From: Listeria kieliensis
GTDB lineage: Bacteria; Bacillota; Bacilli; Lactobacillales; Listeriaceae
Direction: 5' to 3'
NCBI RefSeq assembly: GCF_003369925.1
Contig: NZ_LARY01000002.1
Span: forward strand, 1 to 64,000
DNA length: 64,000 nucleotides
In this document: piece after piece, positions 37,848 through 47,489 of the stretch
Position numbering within the stretch: position 1 is the first letter of the stretch
How the letters are laid out: the number at the start of each line of letters is the position of its first letter
Made by a program: the position numbers and the translations under genes
The notes under the pieces: generated by a model
What the model saw: the letters and a program-made list of their open reading frames with translations, nothing else
Told to the model about the DNA's origin: nothing
Databases searched by the model: none

Positions 37848-38706
37848 AGATTTTCGCTTGGATCATGCGCCCTGTTGGCGTTGCCGCAAGTCCTCCTTCA
37901 GCTGTTTCTCTTAAACTGCTCGGCATTTGAAGTCCCACGCGGTGCATCGCTTCGATTACTTCATCGCACGGGATTCGACTTTTAATTCCAGCAAGCGCCA
38001 TATCCGCCGAGATGATCGCTTGTGAAGATCCTAAGGCATTTCGTTTTACGCAAGGGACTTCTACAAGCCCCGCCACAGGATCGCACACCAGTCCCAGCAT
38101 ATTTTTCATCGTCATTGCCATTGCATGCGCAGACTGTTCTGGCGTTCCATGAGCCGCTTCTACAACGGCAGCAGAAGCCATCGCACTCGCTGAACCTACT
38201 TCTGCTTGGCAGCCGCCTGCAGCGCCGCTAATAAAAGCATTATTGGCCACCACGTAGCCAAAAGCTCCGGCAGTAAACAGAAAGTTGACCATTTCTTCCC
38301 GCGAAAGTCCGAGTTTATCCTTAACGGCAAATAAAACGCCGGGAACCACACCCGCGCTTCCTGCAGTAGGGGTTGCACAAATCACGCCCATTGCCGCATT
38401 CACTTCATTTGTCGCAATCGCTTTTTGAACAGAGCGGAGCAAAACTTCGCCCGACAAAAATTGCCCTTTGTCAATATAATCATTCATTAAAACAGCGTCT
38501 CCACCAGTTAATCCAGTTGTAGATTCAACGCCTGCTTCGCCTTCTTTAATCGCTTCTTCCATGACATCAAGATTCCGTTCCATCGCCTCAAAAACTTCTT
38601 CACGGGATTTACCGGAAACATTCATTTCACGTTCAATCATGATTTCCGAAACAGCTTTATTTTCACGTTCTGCGATATCGACCAGTTCTGCCACTGTACG
38701 AAACAT
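37816..38706 (-). CDS. sdaAA: L-serine dehydratase, alpha subunit
   Basis: A 296-residue iron-sulfur subunit of the serine deaminase making pyruvate and ammonia. Cluster cysteines are visible in AAGGCQAEVG and in GLVCDPVAGLVEVPC. Starts at ATG 38706, nine bases after GGAGG. Paired with sdaAB directly upstream. Confidence 0.95.
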   Translation of the reverse strand: MFRTVAELVDIAERENKAVSEIMIEREMNVSGKSREEVFEAMERNLDVMEEAIKEGEAGVESTTGLTGGDAVLMNDYIDKGQFLSGEVLLRSVQKAIATNEVNAAMGVICATPTAGSAGVVPGVLFAVKDKLGLSREEMVNFLFTAGAFGYVVANNAFISGAAGGCQAEVGSASAMASAAVVEAAHGTPEQSAHAMAMTMKNMLGLVCDPVAGLVEVPCVKRNALGSSQAIISADMALAGIKSRIPCDEVIEAMHRVGLQMPSSLRETAEGGLAATPTGRMIQAKIFGLSPDGIGE

Positions 38707-38724
38707 AACTTTCATCCTCCTAAA

Positions 38725-39387
38725 TTAAATAATAATGCTCGCTACCTGGAAAACGCCGTCTAATTTTGCAATTTCATCGAGTAAATCTTGTTCAACAAGT
38801 TGGTCGACTTCGATGACCATGAGCGCATCGTCACCTTTCACTTTCCGAGAAACCTTCATCGCGCCAATGTTGATTTCATGATTCGCAATGATTTTAGTCG
38901 TACTTGCGATCAAGCCGAATTTATCTTCATGCAAGACAAGCAGCGCCGGAGCCGTCCCTGTAAATTCTAGTTCGAATTCATTCAAGCGGATAATTTCCAC
39001 TTTTCCTCCGCCAATCGAAGCCCCGACGAGTGTCATTTGTTTCATACCATTTTTAAGGACCAGTTTAACCGTATTCGGATGAGGGGCTTCTTCCGTTTCT
39101 TCGATGAATTGAATGTGCATTCCCGCTTCATTTGCTAATTCCGCAGCATTTTTAATTCGTGGATCATCTGGCTCAAAGCCAAGTAAGCCGCCGATTAATG
39201 CCACATCTGTGCCGTGTCCTTTGTACGTTTTCGCAAAGGAACCATATAAATGAATATCCACTTGTGCAGGTGACTCGCCAAACACACTTCTTGCAATGGA
39301 ACCAATTCGACTGGCCCCCGCCGTATGCGAACTGGATGGCCCAATCATAACTGGACCGATAACATCGAAAACGCTATTAAATTTCAT
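38725..39387 (-). CDS. sdaAB: L-serine dehydratase, beta subunit
   Basis: A 220-residue subunit (SVFDVIGPVMIGPSSSHTAGASRIG) with a C-terminal ACT domain (FGLIASTTKIIANHEINIGAMKVSR). ATG 39387 is used; the longer GTG start at 39399 overlaps the ribosome-binding site. Confidence 0.94.
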   Translation of the reverse strand: MKFNSVFDVIGPVMIGPSSSHTAGASRIGSIARSVFGESPAQVDIHLYGSFAKTYKGHGTDVALIGGLLGFEPDDPRIKNAAELANEAGMHIQFIEETEEAPHPNTVKLVLKNGMKQMTLVGASIGGGKVEIIRLNEFELEFTGTAPALLVLHEDKFGLIASTTKIIANHEINIGAMKVSRKVKGDDALMVIEVDQLVEQDLLDEIAKLDGVFQVASIII

Positions 39388-39425
39388 CTTTCTAATCACC
39401 CTTCCCTGATCCTTATTTTCTCCTT

Positions 39426-41090
39426 TTATTCCACTGAAAAGATGTACGGATAAACAGGCTGCCCTCCGTCGTGAATTTCAAATTCAGCATCAGGAAACGC
39501 CTCTAAAAGTGCATCTTGAAGTTGTTCTGCATCCTCTTTAGAAGCACCTTCTCCGTAAAGCACCGTCACAATTTCACTATCTTCATCAAGCATAGCTTGA
39601 AGGGTTTTCTTCGCCGCTTCTTGAAGAGCTTTTTCACTGAACTTGATTTTACCCGCTACCATGCCGATAAATTCATCTTTATGAATCTCAACGCCATCAA
39701 CAGTCGTATCCCGAACCGCTGTTGTCACCGATCCACTCATCACATCTTGAATCGCCCCAGTCATCGCGCCTGTATTTTCAGCGAATCCTGTTTGCGGCTT
39801 ATAACTAAGCATCGCCGCAAGTCCTTCTGGAATCGTCTTCGTAGGAATGACTTGAACTTTTTCTTCACCGAGTAGTGTCGCCGCTTGCTCAGCAGCCATC
39901 AAAATGTTTTTATTGTTTGGCAAAACAAAAACTTGCTCTGCATTAACTTCTTCAATGGCTTTCACAATATCTTCCGTGCTCGGATTCATCGTTTGTCCGC
40001 CGGAAAGAACATTCGCGCCCATGCTTTCAAAGAGTTGCTTTGTTCCTTCACCAGCAGCTACGGCAACAACTCCGACAGGAACCCGCTCGGTTTTCACTTC
40101 TTCCGGTTTTGCAACAATCGCATCATGCTGTTCACGCATATTTTCAACTTTCATTTTAATCAAGCTACCAAATTCTTGACCGTAATTGAACACATCGCCT
40201 GGGTGTTCTGTATGCACATGGACTTTCGCCACTTCATCATCTGCCACAACCAGAAGAGAATCTCCCATCGTGCTTAAATGATCGCGAAATTCTGTTTCGT
40301 TAAACGGCTTTTGTCCCTGTTTATTTTCATTAATACGCACCATGATTTCGGTACAATAGCCGTATTTAATGTCATCCGTTGACATGAAATCTTGAACATG
40401 ACGATGATGTTCAGCAGTCACAAGTTCACTCATCGAAAGCATATAATCTGGAATTTCCATGTTGCCTGTGAGTGCCCCGTAAAAGCCTTCATAAATGATA
40501 ATTAAGCCTTGGCCGCCACTATCTACAACTCCAACTTCTTTTAAAACAGGAAGCTGATCGGGCGTTTTTTGTAAGGCTTCTTTTCCTTTTTCTAAAATAC
40601 CTTGCATGACCATTTCAATCGTTGCATCGTCTTTTTTCGCTGCTTCAATGCCCGCCTTAGCTGCTTCACGTGCGACGGTAAGAATCGTCCCTTCAACGGG
40701 CTTCATTACCGCTTTATAAGCCGTTTCAACGCCTTTCACAAAGCCACCAGCAAAGTCTACCGCAGAAAGTGTTTCCTTGCCTTCTACAGCCTTTGAAAAG
40801 CCGCGAAACAATTGAGATAAAATAACCCCAGAATTTCCACGCGCGCCCATCAAAAGACCTTTTGCAAGATTCGCACTGACAGCTCCTGCATGCGTTCTTT
40901 CGTTCGCTTTGACTTCTTCTGCGCCACTTGTCATGGACAAATTCATATTCGTACCTGTATCACCGTCTGGAACAGGGAACACATTTAGTGAATCCACGAA
41001 ATCTGCATTTTTCGTTAAATTTTCAGCACCAAGCGCAATCATTGTCGCCCATTTTTCACCGTTTAACTGATAAGTAGTATCCAACTTCAA
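39426..41090 (-). CDS. YloV/FakA-like fatty acid kinase subunit (DAK1-type)
   Basis: A 554-residue homologue of YloV and FakA. The N-terminal DAK1-type ATP-binding domain has NVFPVPDGDTGTNMNLSM and ARGNSGVILSQL; middle and C-terminal domains follow. FakA with a DegV-type FakB phosphorylates exogenous fatty acids; no fakB is nearby. Start ambiguous: TTG 41090 (four bases after GGAGG) or TTG 41084 (ten bases); both begin just after the yloU stop. Confidence 0.88.
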   Translation of the reverse strand: MKLDTTYQLNGEKWATMIALGAENLTKNADFVDSLNVFPVPDGDTGTNMNLSMTSGAEEVKANERTHAGAVSANLAKGLLMGARGNSGVILSQLFRGFSKAVEGKETLSAVDFAGGFVKGVETAYKAVMKPVEGTILTVAREAAKAGIEAAKKDDATIEMVMQGILEKGKEALQKTPDQLPVLKEVGVVDSGGQGLIIIYEGFYGALTGNMEIPDYMLSMSELVTAEHHRHVQDFMSTDDIKYGYCTEIMVRINENKQGQKPFNETEFRDHLSTMGDSLLVVADDEVAKVHVHTEHPGDVFNYGQEFGSLIKMKVENMREQHDAIVAKPEEVKTERVPVGVVAVAAGEGTKQLFESMGANVLSGGQTMNPSTEDIVKAIEEVNAEQVFVLPNNKNILMAAEQAATLLGEEKVQVIPTKTIPEGLAAMLSYKPQTGFAENTGAMTGAIQDVMSGSVTTAVRDTTVDGVEIHKDEFIGMVAGKIKFSEKALQEAAKKTLQAMLDEDSEIVTVLYGEGASKEDAEQLQDALLEAFPDAEFEIHDGGQPVYPYIFSVE

Positions 41091-41100
41091 TAAGCCTCCC

Positions 41101-41466
41101 TTAATCCTCGTCCAAAACTTTAACGCCTTGAACAAAGATATTTACAGAGTCAACTGTAAGTCCAAGTGTTTTTTCAAGCGTGTATTTCACGCGTTCCTGA
41201 ACATTATGTGCTACTTCAGAGATTTTTGTTCCAAATCGAACGATAATGTACATGTCAATATGGAGTCCATTTTCTTCTTTACGAACAATAACACCTTTTG
41301 TATAATTTTCACGTCGTAAAATTTCTGTTAAGCCATCACGAATTTGATGACGGCTTGCCATGCCGACAATCCCAAAGTTTTCTTCCGCTGCCCCGCCAGC
41401 AATCGTCGCAATCACATCATCTGTAATCGCCACTTTGCCGTGCTTCGTTTCTATTTCAAGTGACAT
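41101..41466 (-). CDS. yloU: Asp23/Gls24 family protein YloU
   Basis: A 121-residue Asp23/Gls24 protein (MSLEIETKHGKVAITDDVIATIAGGAAEEN... VNIFVQGVKVLDED), of envelope-stress or lipid-linked role in Firmicutes. It always precedes yloV/fakA in Bacilli, suggesting a shared function. Confidence 0.93.
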   Translation of the reverse strand: MSLEIETKHGKVAITDDVIATIAGGAAEENFGIVGMASRHQIRDGLTEILRRENYTKGVIVRKEENGLHIDMYIIVRFGTKISEVAHNVQERVKYTLEKTLGLTVDSVNIFVQGVKVLDED

Positions 41467-41762
41467 TAAATTTCCTCCTTGAAACCAGTTCCCTGAACTG
41501 ATTTAGTCTGTTTCGAAAGCGTTTAGTTTCTTCGTCAGCCTCTATTTTACTATAATCCCTAAACGATTGAAAGCCTCTCTTCCCGAGCTAAGCTCATGAC
41601 TTTACTGTCAAGTAAAAAATCTTTGCAGCAATTTCGCATAAGTCCTTGCAAGAAATGAATTTCTATGATAAATTATTCTAGTGTATGAAAATAACCGTAA
41701 AGATGCTCTTTAGATTTTCTTTCTGAAACATCTTGAGAAGTTTGGTATAAGGAGGGGTTATA
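41467..41762. promoter_or_regulatory. Divergent intergenic region with the rpmB promoter
   Basis: No gene. On plus, TTGCAA (41646-41651), 17 bases, TAAATT (41669-41674) is a plausible rpmB promoter with an 80-90-base leader ending at AAGGAGGGG. On minus, TAAAAT near 41546 may be the -10 for yloU. An inverted match to TTGACA near 41605 has no -10. Confidence 0.55.
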
Positions 41763-41951
41763 ATGGCTAAAGAATGTGTGATTACAGGTCGTAAATCTCG
41801 TTCTGGTAACCGTCGTTCCCACGCGATGAATTCAAGCAAACGTACATGGAAAGCGAACTTGCAAAAAGTGCGTATCCTCGTAAACGGAAAACCTAAAAAA
41901 GTTTGGGTTTCAACTCGTGCGCTTAAATCTGGAAAAGTAGAACGTGTTTAA
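41763..41951 (+). CDS. rpmB: 50S ribosomal protein L28
   Basis: A 62-residue L28 ([23 protein letters not shown] ...). Only one cysteine, so it is the zinc-free form. Monocistronic, opposite in strand to its neighbours, as in other Bacilli. Confidence 0.98.
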   Translation: MAKECVITGRKSRSGNRRSHAMNSSKRTWKANLQKVRILVNGKPKKVWVSTRALKSGKVERV

Positions 41952-41959
41952 AAGATAGG

Positions 41960-41988
41960 AATGCAGCGGAACTTCGTTGCATTTTTTC
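41960..41988 (+). terminator. Terminator of rpmB
   Basis: AATGCAGCG / CGTTGCATT stem (one G-U) followed by TTTTTTCTTTT. Confidence 0.85.
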
Positions 41989-42001
41989 TTTTGCCCAAAA
42001 T

Positions 42002-42080
42002 AAAAAATCGGGTAGCTTGCCGAAACTTCGCTAGTGAAAATTCAATTCACTAGGAAGCGGTTTAGCTTGACCCGATTTTT
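42002..42080 (-). terminator. Long imperfect hairpin ending the thiN operon
   Basis: A 79-base near-palindrome: outer stem AAAAAATCGGGT / ACCCGATTTTTT, partly paired middle (CTTC/GAAG, CCG/CGG), inner perfect 8-bp stem CTAGTGAA / TTCACTAG. With T-run on minus it should terminate after the gene at 42080. Confidence 0.75.
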
Positions 42081-42415
42081 TATTGTTCAAATTCTGTTTC
42101 CGATGCTTTTCCAAGAAGTCCACAAATTACCATAAACATTCCCGCAAAAATATGGACAAAAATAAAGGATGGAATGCCGCTCACAAAAATAATCGGAATC
42201 GCGATTTTAAATTTCTTTTGAACAAGAAATGAATAACCCACGACAAAGCCGATGATAAAAACGAGGCTTGCGATCGTCATGATCATGATGGGTACCTTCA
42301 AATTCCCCGAGTAATTTGCAGAAAAGGCATTGCGGACAGTAAAAATTTGGACAATCAAACTAAAAATAATTCCCAGTCCACCAAAAATAAGCGACCAGTT
42401 ATACTTACTTTTCAA
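42080..42415 (-). CDS. Small membrane protein, unknown
   Basis: A 111-residue protein not recognised. Three to four hydrophobic segments (about 8-26, 43-63, 70-88, 88-102) and a short acidic tail (GKASETEFEQ) indicate an integral membrane protein. It follows thiN at the end of the operon. Nothing suggests a particular function. Confidence 0.7.
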   Translation of the reverse strand: MKSKYNWSLIFGGLGIIFSLIVQIFTVRNAFSANYSGNLKVPIMIMTIASLVFIIGFVVGYSFLVQKKFKIAIPIIFVSGIPSFIFVHIFAGMFMVICGLLGKASETEFEQ

Positions 42416-42436
42416 AATAAGCCTCGCTCCTTCTTG

Positions 42437-43078
42437 TTAGTCTTTACTTTGAATCATCAAAATAAGCCCCGAATCAAACGAAAACGATCCAGAATCCCGC
42501 GTGAATTCATTGCTTGAAAGCGCCCTTGCAAACGGAAAACTAGCATCATCAAGTGGATACTTAAAGCCCGAAAGCGTAAGCCCCGAAACATTCCCCATCG
42601 TTATAAATGCTGCATAACGCATTTCCTCAAGCTTCTGAATTTCATAGTGACCTGGCACATACATCTTCATCCAATTGTAGCAATCGATCATTTCAACAAG
42701 CGGGATCGCTTGCTCAAATTCTGGCTTCGTAAGCATCATCAAATTGGCCAGCAAGTGATCCATCCGACCACCCGTAGCTCCAAAAATCCGAATTACATCC
42801 GGCAATTCTTCCATGGCAGCAATCAAGCCAATTTCCGTATCCGTTAAGTCCTTTTCGGCCGGAAACTCCGTTACATCCGCAACTTGCTGTTTCAGCGCTT
42901 CAAGCTCCTCAGATGATAATGAATCAAAGTCTCCAAGCGCTTTTTTCATTGGAATCCCAAACTCAAGAAGACGCTTCGCTCCGCCATCAATGCCAATCCA
43001 GTCCGCATCCGCAAGATAAGGATCGAGCGGCGGAACAAGTTCCGCCGGTCCCCCTACCATAATGTGTATTGCTTTCAA
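42437..43078 (-). CDS. thiN: Thiamine pyrophosphokinase
   Basis: A 213-residue ThiN making thiamine diphosphate from thiamine. IGIDGGAKRLLEFGI and KALGDFDSLS, FPAEKDLTDTEIG, and FGATGGRMDHLLANL are the conserved motifs. In the rsgA-rpe-thiN order normal for Bacilli. Confidence 0.95.
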   Translation of the reverse strand: MKAIHIMVGGPAELVPPLDPYLADADWIGIDGGAKRLLEFGIPMKKALGDFDSLSSEELEALKQQVADVTEFPAEKDLTDTEIGLIAAMEELPDVIRIFGATGGRMDHLLANLMMLTKPEFEQAIPLVEMIDCYNWMKMYVPGHYEIQKLEEMRYAAFITMGNVSGLTLSGFKYPLDDASFPFARALSSNEFTRDSGSFSFDSGLILMIQSKD

Positions 43079-43131
43079 AATCTCAACCCCTTTTCCGACA
43101 GAAAATCCTCATTCAGGCCTTCATTCTTGCC

Positions 43132-43788
43132 TTAATCACCAACAACTTGGCGCAATTTTTCTACCGGAATCGAGCGGTCGGCATTTCCATAAATGTAGCT
43201 TCCCGCAACGAAAATATTCGCACCAGCATCTAGGCATAGCTTAGCTGTTTCCTCATTCACGCCGCCGTCTACTTCAATATCAATGTCATAACCGCGTTCT
43301 GTGATATATGCTTTAAAAGCGGCAATTTTATTCAAAACTTCTGGTATAAAGCTTTGACCGCCAAACCCGGGATTGACTGTCATAAAGAGCACCATGTCAA
43401 GTTCATCTAACACGTGGAAAAGCGTATCAATTGGTGTGGCTGGGTTAAGGACCGCTGAGGCTTTCACATCGAAAGAGCGAATGTGCTGCAAAGTGCGGTG
43501 AAGGTGCGTACAAGTTTCAACATGAACGGAAATCACATCGGCTCCCGCTTTCGCAAATTGTGGAATATACGCATCTGGATTTTCAATCATCAAATGCACA
43601 TCAAGCGGCAGTTTCGTCCGCGGGCGTATCGCTTTCACTACATCTGGACCAAAAGTCAAATTTGGAACAAAATGACCATCCATCACGTCCACATGTAAAT
43701 AATCAGCTCCAAGATTTTCTACTTCTTTAATGTCGCGTTCTAAATTAGCAAAGTCAGCGCTCAAAATTGAAGGTGCAATTTTTCCCAT
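43132..43788 (-). CDS. rpe: Ribulose-phosphate 3-epimerase
   Basis: A 218-residue TIM-barrel epimerase linking ribulose-5-P and xylulose-5-P. KIAPSILSADFANLE, HVDVMDGHFVPNLTFG, HLMIENP, VNPGFGGQSFIP and VDGGVNEETA are typical. ATG 43788 lies eight bases after GAGG; the TTG at 43794 overlaps rsgA. Confidence 0.97.
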   Translation of the reverse strand: MGKIAPSILSADFANLERDIKEVENLGADYLHVDVMDGHFVPNLTFGPDVVKAIRPRTKLPLDVHLMIENPDAYIPQFAKAGADVISVHVETCTHLHRTLQHIRSFDVKASAVLNPATPIDTLFHVLDELDMVLFMTVNPGFGGQSFIPEVLNKIAAFKAYITERGYDIDIEVDGGVNEETAKLCLDAGANIFVAGSYIYGNADRSIPVEKLRQVVGD

Positions 43789-43790
43789 TT

Positions 43791-44663
43791 TCAATACCTC
43801 GGCTTTCTGTTTTTTAATTCCGTCAAAATTTGCAAATAATCGTCGTAGCGAAAATGTGCAATTTCCTTTTCCGCAACTGCCGTTTTCACGGCGCAGGCAG
43901 GTTCATTTTCATGCAGACAACCTCGAAACTTACAGCCGCTTCGCCTATCTTCAATCTCTGGAAAGCAAAACTGCAGGTTCTCGGGTAACAAATCGTCGTA
44001 ATCGATCGAACTAAATCCGGGCGTATCTGCAATGAATCCCTCGCCAATCGGCAAAAGTTCCACGTGCCGCGTCGTATGTCTACCGCGTCCAAGCGCATTT
44101 GAAATTTCGGCCGTTGAAAGCGTTAATTCAGGATTCAGTTGATTGAGCAAAGTCGATTTTCCAACACCAGACTGGCCAGCAATAACCGCAACTCGCCCAT
44201 TTACAAGCTCAAGCAAAGCGTCTTGATCCACTTCTTGATTCGTCAAAAAGACTTCATAACCGACAGCTTCATAAACTTCTTTTGCTTGCTGAGCTGCTGT
44301 TTGCTCGTTTTCTGAGGCGATATCCATCTTGCTAATACAAATAACAGGCGTAATATCTTCTTTTTCAATCGCAACTAGAAACCGGTCGGCTAAGTTTGTC
44401 GAAAAAGTCGGTTCCGTAGCGGAAAAAACCAAAATGGCAATGTCGATATTCGCTATTTGTGGCCGGACGAGTTCGTTTTCACGCGGCAAGATTTCCAAAA
44501 TATAGCCATCCGTTGTGTTATCCGCTTGAAATACCACATCATCCCCGACAAGCGGCGTCAACTTTCGCTTTCGAAAATTCCCTCGCGCTCTCGTTTGATA
44601 AGTCTTGCCATCGCTATATACATAATAAAATCCACTCAGCGCCTTAATAATTTGACCTTCCAG
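43791..44663 (-). CDS. rsgA: Ribosome small subunit GTPase RsgA, non-standard start
   Basis: A circularly permuted GTPase that checks 30S maturation. OB-fold (QIIKALSGFYYVYSDGKTYQTRARG), G-domain with GQSGVGKSTLLN after the G4-type CISKMD, and a C-terminal zinc motif (CKFRGCLHENEPAC). The strong site AAGGAGG (44672-44678) is followed not by ATG, GTG or TTG but by TTTTC-GTA-CTG-GAA; relatives start M-(L)EGQIIKALSG at this place. I take CTG 44661-44663 as the start (290 residues). The ATG at 44732 would add 23 residues overlapping prkC and swallow the ribosome-binding site. Confidence 0.85.
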   Translation of the reverse strand: MEGQIIKALSGFYYVYSDGKTYQTRARGNFRKRKLTPLVGDDVVFQADNTTDGYILEILPRENELVRPQIANIDIAILVFSATEPTFSTNLADRFLVAIEKEDITPVICISKMDIASENEQTAAQQAKEVYEAVGYEVFLTNQEVDQDALLELVNGRVAVIAGQSGVGKSTLLNQLNPELTLSTAEISNALGRGRHTTRHVELLPIGEGFIADTPGFSSIDYDDLLPENLQFCFPEIEDRRSGCKFRGCLHENEPACAVKTAVAEKEIAHFRYDDYLQILTELKNRKPRY

Positions 44664-44688
44664 TACGAAAACCTCCTTTTTGAGCCGA

Positions 44689-46713
44689 TCAGCCCGGATA
44701 AGCAACCGTTTCTTCACTAACGACAGAACCATTGTTTAACACTTTATAGCTCGCACTTGAACCTTCTTCGATTTCAAAAGAAATGCTAACTGTTTCATTT
44801 TTCGTGATGTCCATTTCCCTGTAAGGAGAAGACATGCTGTGATTTTTGTCTTCGATGTAGATCACAATATGTTCTGATTCAGGCGAAGCGGATTCTTCTT
44901 CATCCGAATCACTATCTGAATTGCCTTCGTTCCCGCGGTAAGGAATCTGCAAAGTCTTGGTCACTTTTTTGACTTGTTTTTCCTTTGGTCCCTTCGAAAG
45001 TATCACGTTAACAGTCGCCCCACTATTTACGCTAGAACCCGCAGTAGGACTTTGAGAAATGACTTGCCCTTTTTCTACAGAGTCCGAATATTCCTCTGTT
45101 GATTTGATTGTGATTCCATTCGATGAAGCATAGTCGTCCAGTGCTCGCTGATTATAGCCACGTAAATCTTTTAGCGTAATCGGTGGAGCTCCTTTACTGA
45201 CAGTGAATTTCACACTCGTTTCCTTCGCGATCACTTCCGTCCCAGCGGATGGGTCTTGTGAAATGATCTTGCCAGCTTCTACAGAACTGCTGTATTCCTC
45301 GTTCTTACTAATTGATTTAAAACCTTGTTCTTCAAGCGTTTCTTTCGTTTCTTCATAACTTTCGTCTCGATAATCTTCCATCGAGATTTTTTTCGATCCA
45401 ATACTAATATAAAGCGTAACTTTAGTTCCCTTGGCTTTTTCTTCGCCCGCTTTCGGATCAGAACTAATCACGCGACCTTCCTTCACAGAATCACTATTTC
45501 GTTCCACCGTTCGCCCGATTGAAAAACCATCTTTTTGTAAAATCGACAAAGCTTCCGCTTCCGTTTTCCCGACCACATTTGGCATCGTTAAATCATCCGG
45601 CTCGCGTCCCAGTGCCCAAAGCGTCGTAATTAGCCCCGCAAATAGCAAAATAATCACCAAAATGATCCAAAAAGCTTTTTTCTTCTTGCTTTTTTTCTTT
45701 TTACTTTGCTTTGGATCTTCCTTTTCCGCCAAAGCTTTCTCATCAGACACAATTTGTTCCGCTTGTTTTTCCGCGTTTTCTGGAACAAGCGTTTCATCCA
45801 AATTCCCCGCCATCATCTTCGAAGGGATAATTGGGACAGTCTTCGTATCTCCATCATCCGCCTTCAAAATATATTTAGGCTCATTCAGTCGACTAGGATC
45901 CAAACAAGTCCGCAAATCCGCTTCCATTTCTTCAGCTGATTGATAGCGAGCAAATGGATCTTTCGCTGTCGCTCTAATGATAATATTTTCAAGACTTTGC
46001 GGGATATCCGGATTTGTCTGCCGAACAGAAGGAATCTGCGCTTGCAAGTGCTTGATTGCAATCGAAACGGCCGATTCCCCGTCGTATGGAACCTCGCCGC
46101 TCAAGAGCTCATACATCACAATCCCCAGTGAATAGACATCCGATTTTTGCGTCGCCATCCCACCTCGCGCTTGCTCTGGCGATAAATAATGTACCGATCC
46201 AAGCAGCGAATTAGTCTGCGTAATTGACGTTTCTGAAAGTGCCATTGCGATACCAAAATCGGTAATTTTCACAACGCCCTTTTGATCAATCAAAATGTTC
46301 TGCGGCTTGATATCCCGGTGAATAATGTGATGTTCATGTGCGGCAGAAACTGCCGATACAATTTGTCGCATAATATCAACCGCTTTTTCAAACGAAATCG
46401 GATGGTTTTCTTGAATATAGCGTTTTAAATCCATGCCATCCACATATTCCATGACGATATAATGCAAATCATTTTCATCGCCAACATCATAGATGCTAAC
46501 AATGTTAGGGTGGTCTAAGCTCGTCGCTGATTGCGCTTCACGTTGGAACCTTCGAATCAAGTTGCTTTCATCAGTTAAATCAATTCGTAAAATTTTAACC
46601 GCAACATCTCGATTCAAAATCATATCATGCGCCAGAAAAACATTTGCCATCCCGCCGCCGCCAATCGGACTTAAAATCTTATAGCGTCCATTCAAACGTT
46701 TACCGATCATCAT
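44689..46713 (-). CDS. prkC: Ser/Thr protein kinase with PASTA domains PrkC
   Basis: A 674-residue membrane kinase responding to cell-wall fragments. Kinase domain: Gly loop IGGGGMANVF, VAVKILR, HRDIKPQN, ITDFGIA; Lys-rich juxtamembrane stretch; one transmembrane helix (about 350-367); three PASTA domains outside (about 373-575); then an acidic linker and an extra C-terminal beta-rich domain. Overlaps prpC by four bases; its start has two ATGs. Confidence 0.96.
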   Translation of the reverse strand: MMIGKRLNGRYKILSPIGGGGMANVFLAHDMILNRDVAVKILRIDLTDESNLIRRFQREAQSATSLDHPNIVSIYDVGDENDLHYIVMEYVDGMDLKRYIQENHPISFEKAVDIMRQIVSAVSAAHEHHIIHRDIKPQNILIDQKGVVKITDFGIAMALSETSITQTNSLLGSVHYLSPEQARGGMATQKSDVYSLGIVMYELLSGEVPYDGESAVSIAIKHLQAQIPSVRQTNPDIPQSLENIIIRATAKDPFARYQSAEEMEADLRTCLDPSRLNEPKYILKADDGDTKTVPIIPSKMMAGNLDETLVPENAEKQAEQIVSDEKALAEKEDPKQSKKKKSKKKKAFWIILVIILLFAGLITTLWALGREPDDLTMPNVVGKTEAEALSILQKDGFSIGRTVERNSDSVKEGRVISSDPKAGEEKAKGTKVTLYISIGSKKISMEDYRDESYEETKETLEEQGFKSISKNEEYSSSVEAGKIISQDPSAGTEVIAKETSVKFTVSKGAPPITLKDLRGYNQRALDDYASSNGITIKSTEEYSDSVEKGQVISQSPTAGSSVNSGATVNVILSKGPKEKQVKKVTKTLQIPYRGNEGNSDSDSDEEESASPESEHIVIYIEDKNHSMSSPYREMDITKNETVSISFEIEEGSSASYKVLNNGSVVSEETVAYPG

Positions 46714-47468
46714 CTCTTCGCTTCTCCCCCCTCTTTAAGATTTCTTGTTAGGAGAAGAACTGTAATGTTATCTTTGCCCCCGTTAGCATTTGCCTTTGCA
46801 ATAAAAGCATCTGCCTTTTCACTAAGCGTACGTTCACTCAAAAGCACTTGTTCCATCTCTGCTTCTGCAATCATATTGCTAAGTCCATCCGAACAAAGCA
46901 GGAGAATATCACTCGCTTCAAATGGAACCGCAAACGTATCGGTTTCAACGTTTCCTTCAACACCGAGCGCACGCAATAAAATATTTTTACGCGGATGGTT
47001 TTCTGCATCTTCTTTTGAAATCTCACCTTTTCTTAGAAGCTCATTAACAAGCGAATGATCTTCTGTGATTTGCTGCAACTCTTTACGATTCAAAAGATAA
47101 GCGCGACTGTCGCCAACATTCGCAATCACAACTTGACTACGCGTAAAAGCAGCGGCAACAAGCGTTGTCCCCATCCCTTTTAAACCAGATTCTTCATGAG
47201 CATAAGCTACAATTTCCTGATTGATTTGTTGGATGGTTTCACGAAACCAGTCCTCCACATCAGGCGCATATAGAAATTCCTCCGTTTTTTTCCAAGCTTC
47301 ACTAAGTAAGCGAACAGCCATTTCAGAGGCCACATCGCCAGCCCGGTGTCCGCCCATTCCATCAGCTACAATCACGATCGGATCGCCCGTCTGATTGTGG
47401 AAAACTCCGCCATTATCTTCGTTATGATGTCTGATTTTCCCTTTGTCGGTTCTAAATTCTACGTGCAT
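46710..47468 (-). CDS. prpC: PP2C-type protein phosphatase PrpC
   Basis: A 252-residue metal-dependent phosphatase reversing PrkC phosphorylation. Motifs: RHHNEDN, VADGMGGHRAGDVAS, GMGTTLVAA, NVGDSRAYL, LLCSDGLSN, GGKDNITVLLL. Stop overlaps prkC start. Confidence 0.97.
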   Translation of the reverse strand: MHVEFRTDKGKIRHHNEDNGGVFHNQTGDPIVIVADGMGGHRAGDVASEMAVRLLSEAWKKTEEFLYAPDVEDWFRETIQQINQEIVAYAHEESGLKGMGTTLVAAAFTRSQVVIANVGDSRAYLLNRKELQQITEDHSLVNELLRKGEISKEDAENHPRKNILLRALGVEGNVETDTFAVPFEASDILLLCSDGLSNMIAEAEMEQVLLSERTLSEKADAFIAKANANGGKDNITVLLLTRNLKEGGEAKR

Positions 47469-47489
47469 AATCTGCTTTTCTCTCCATTC

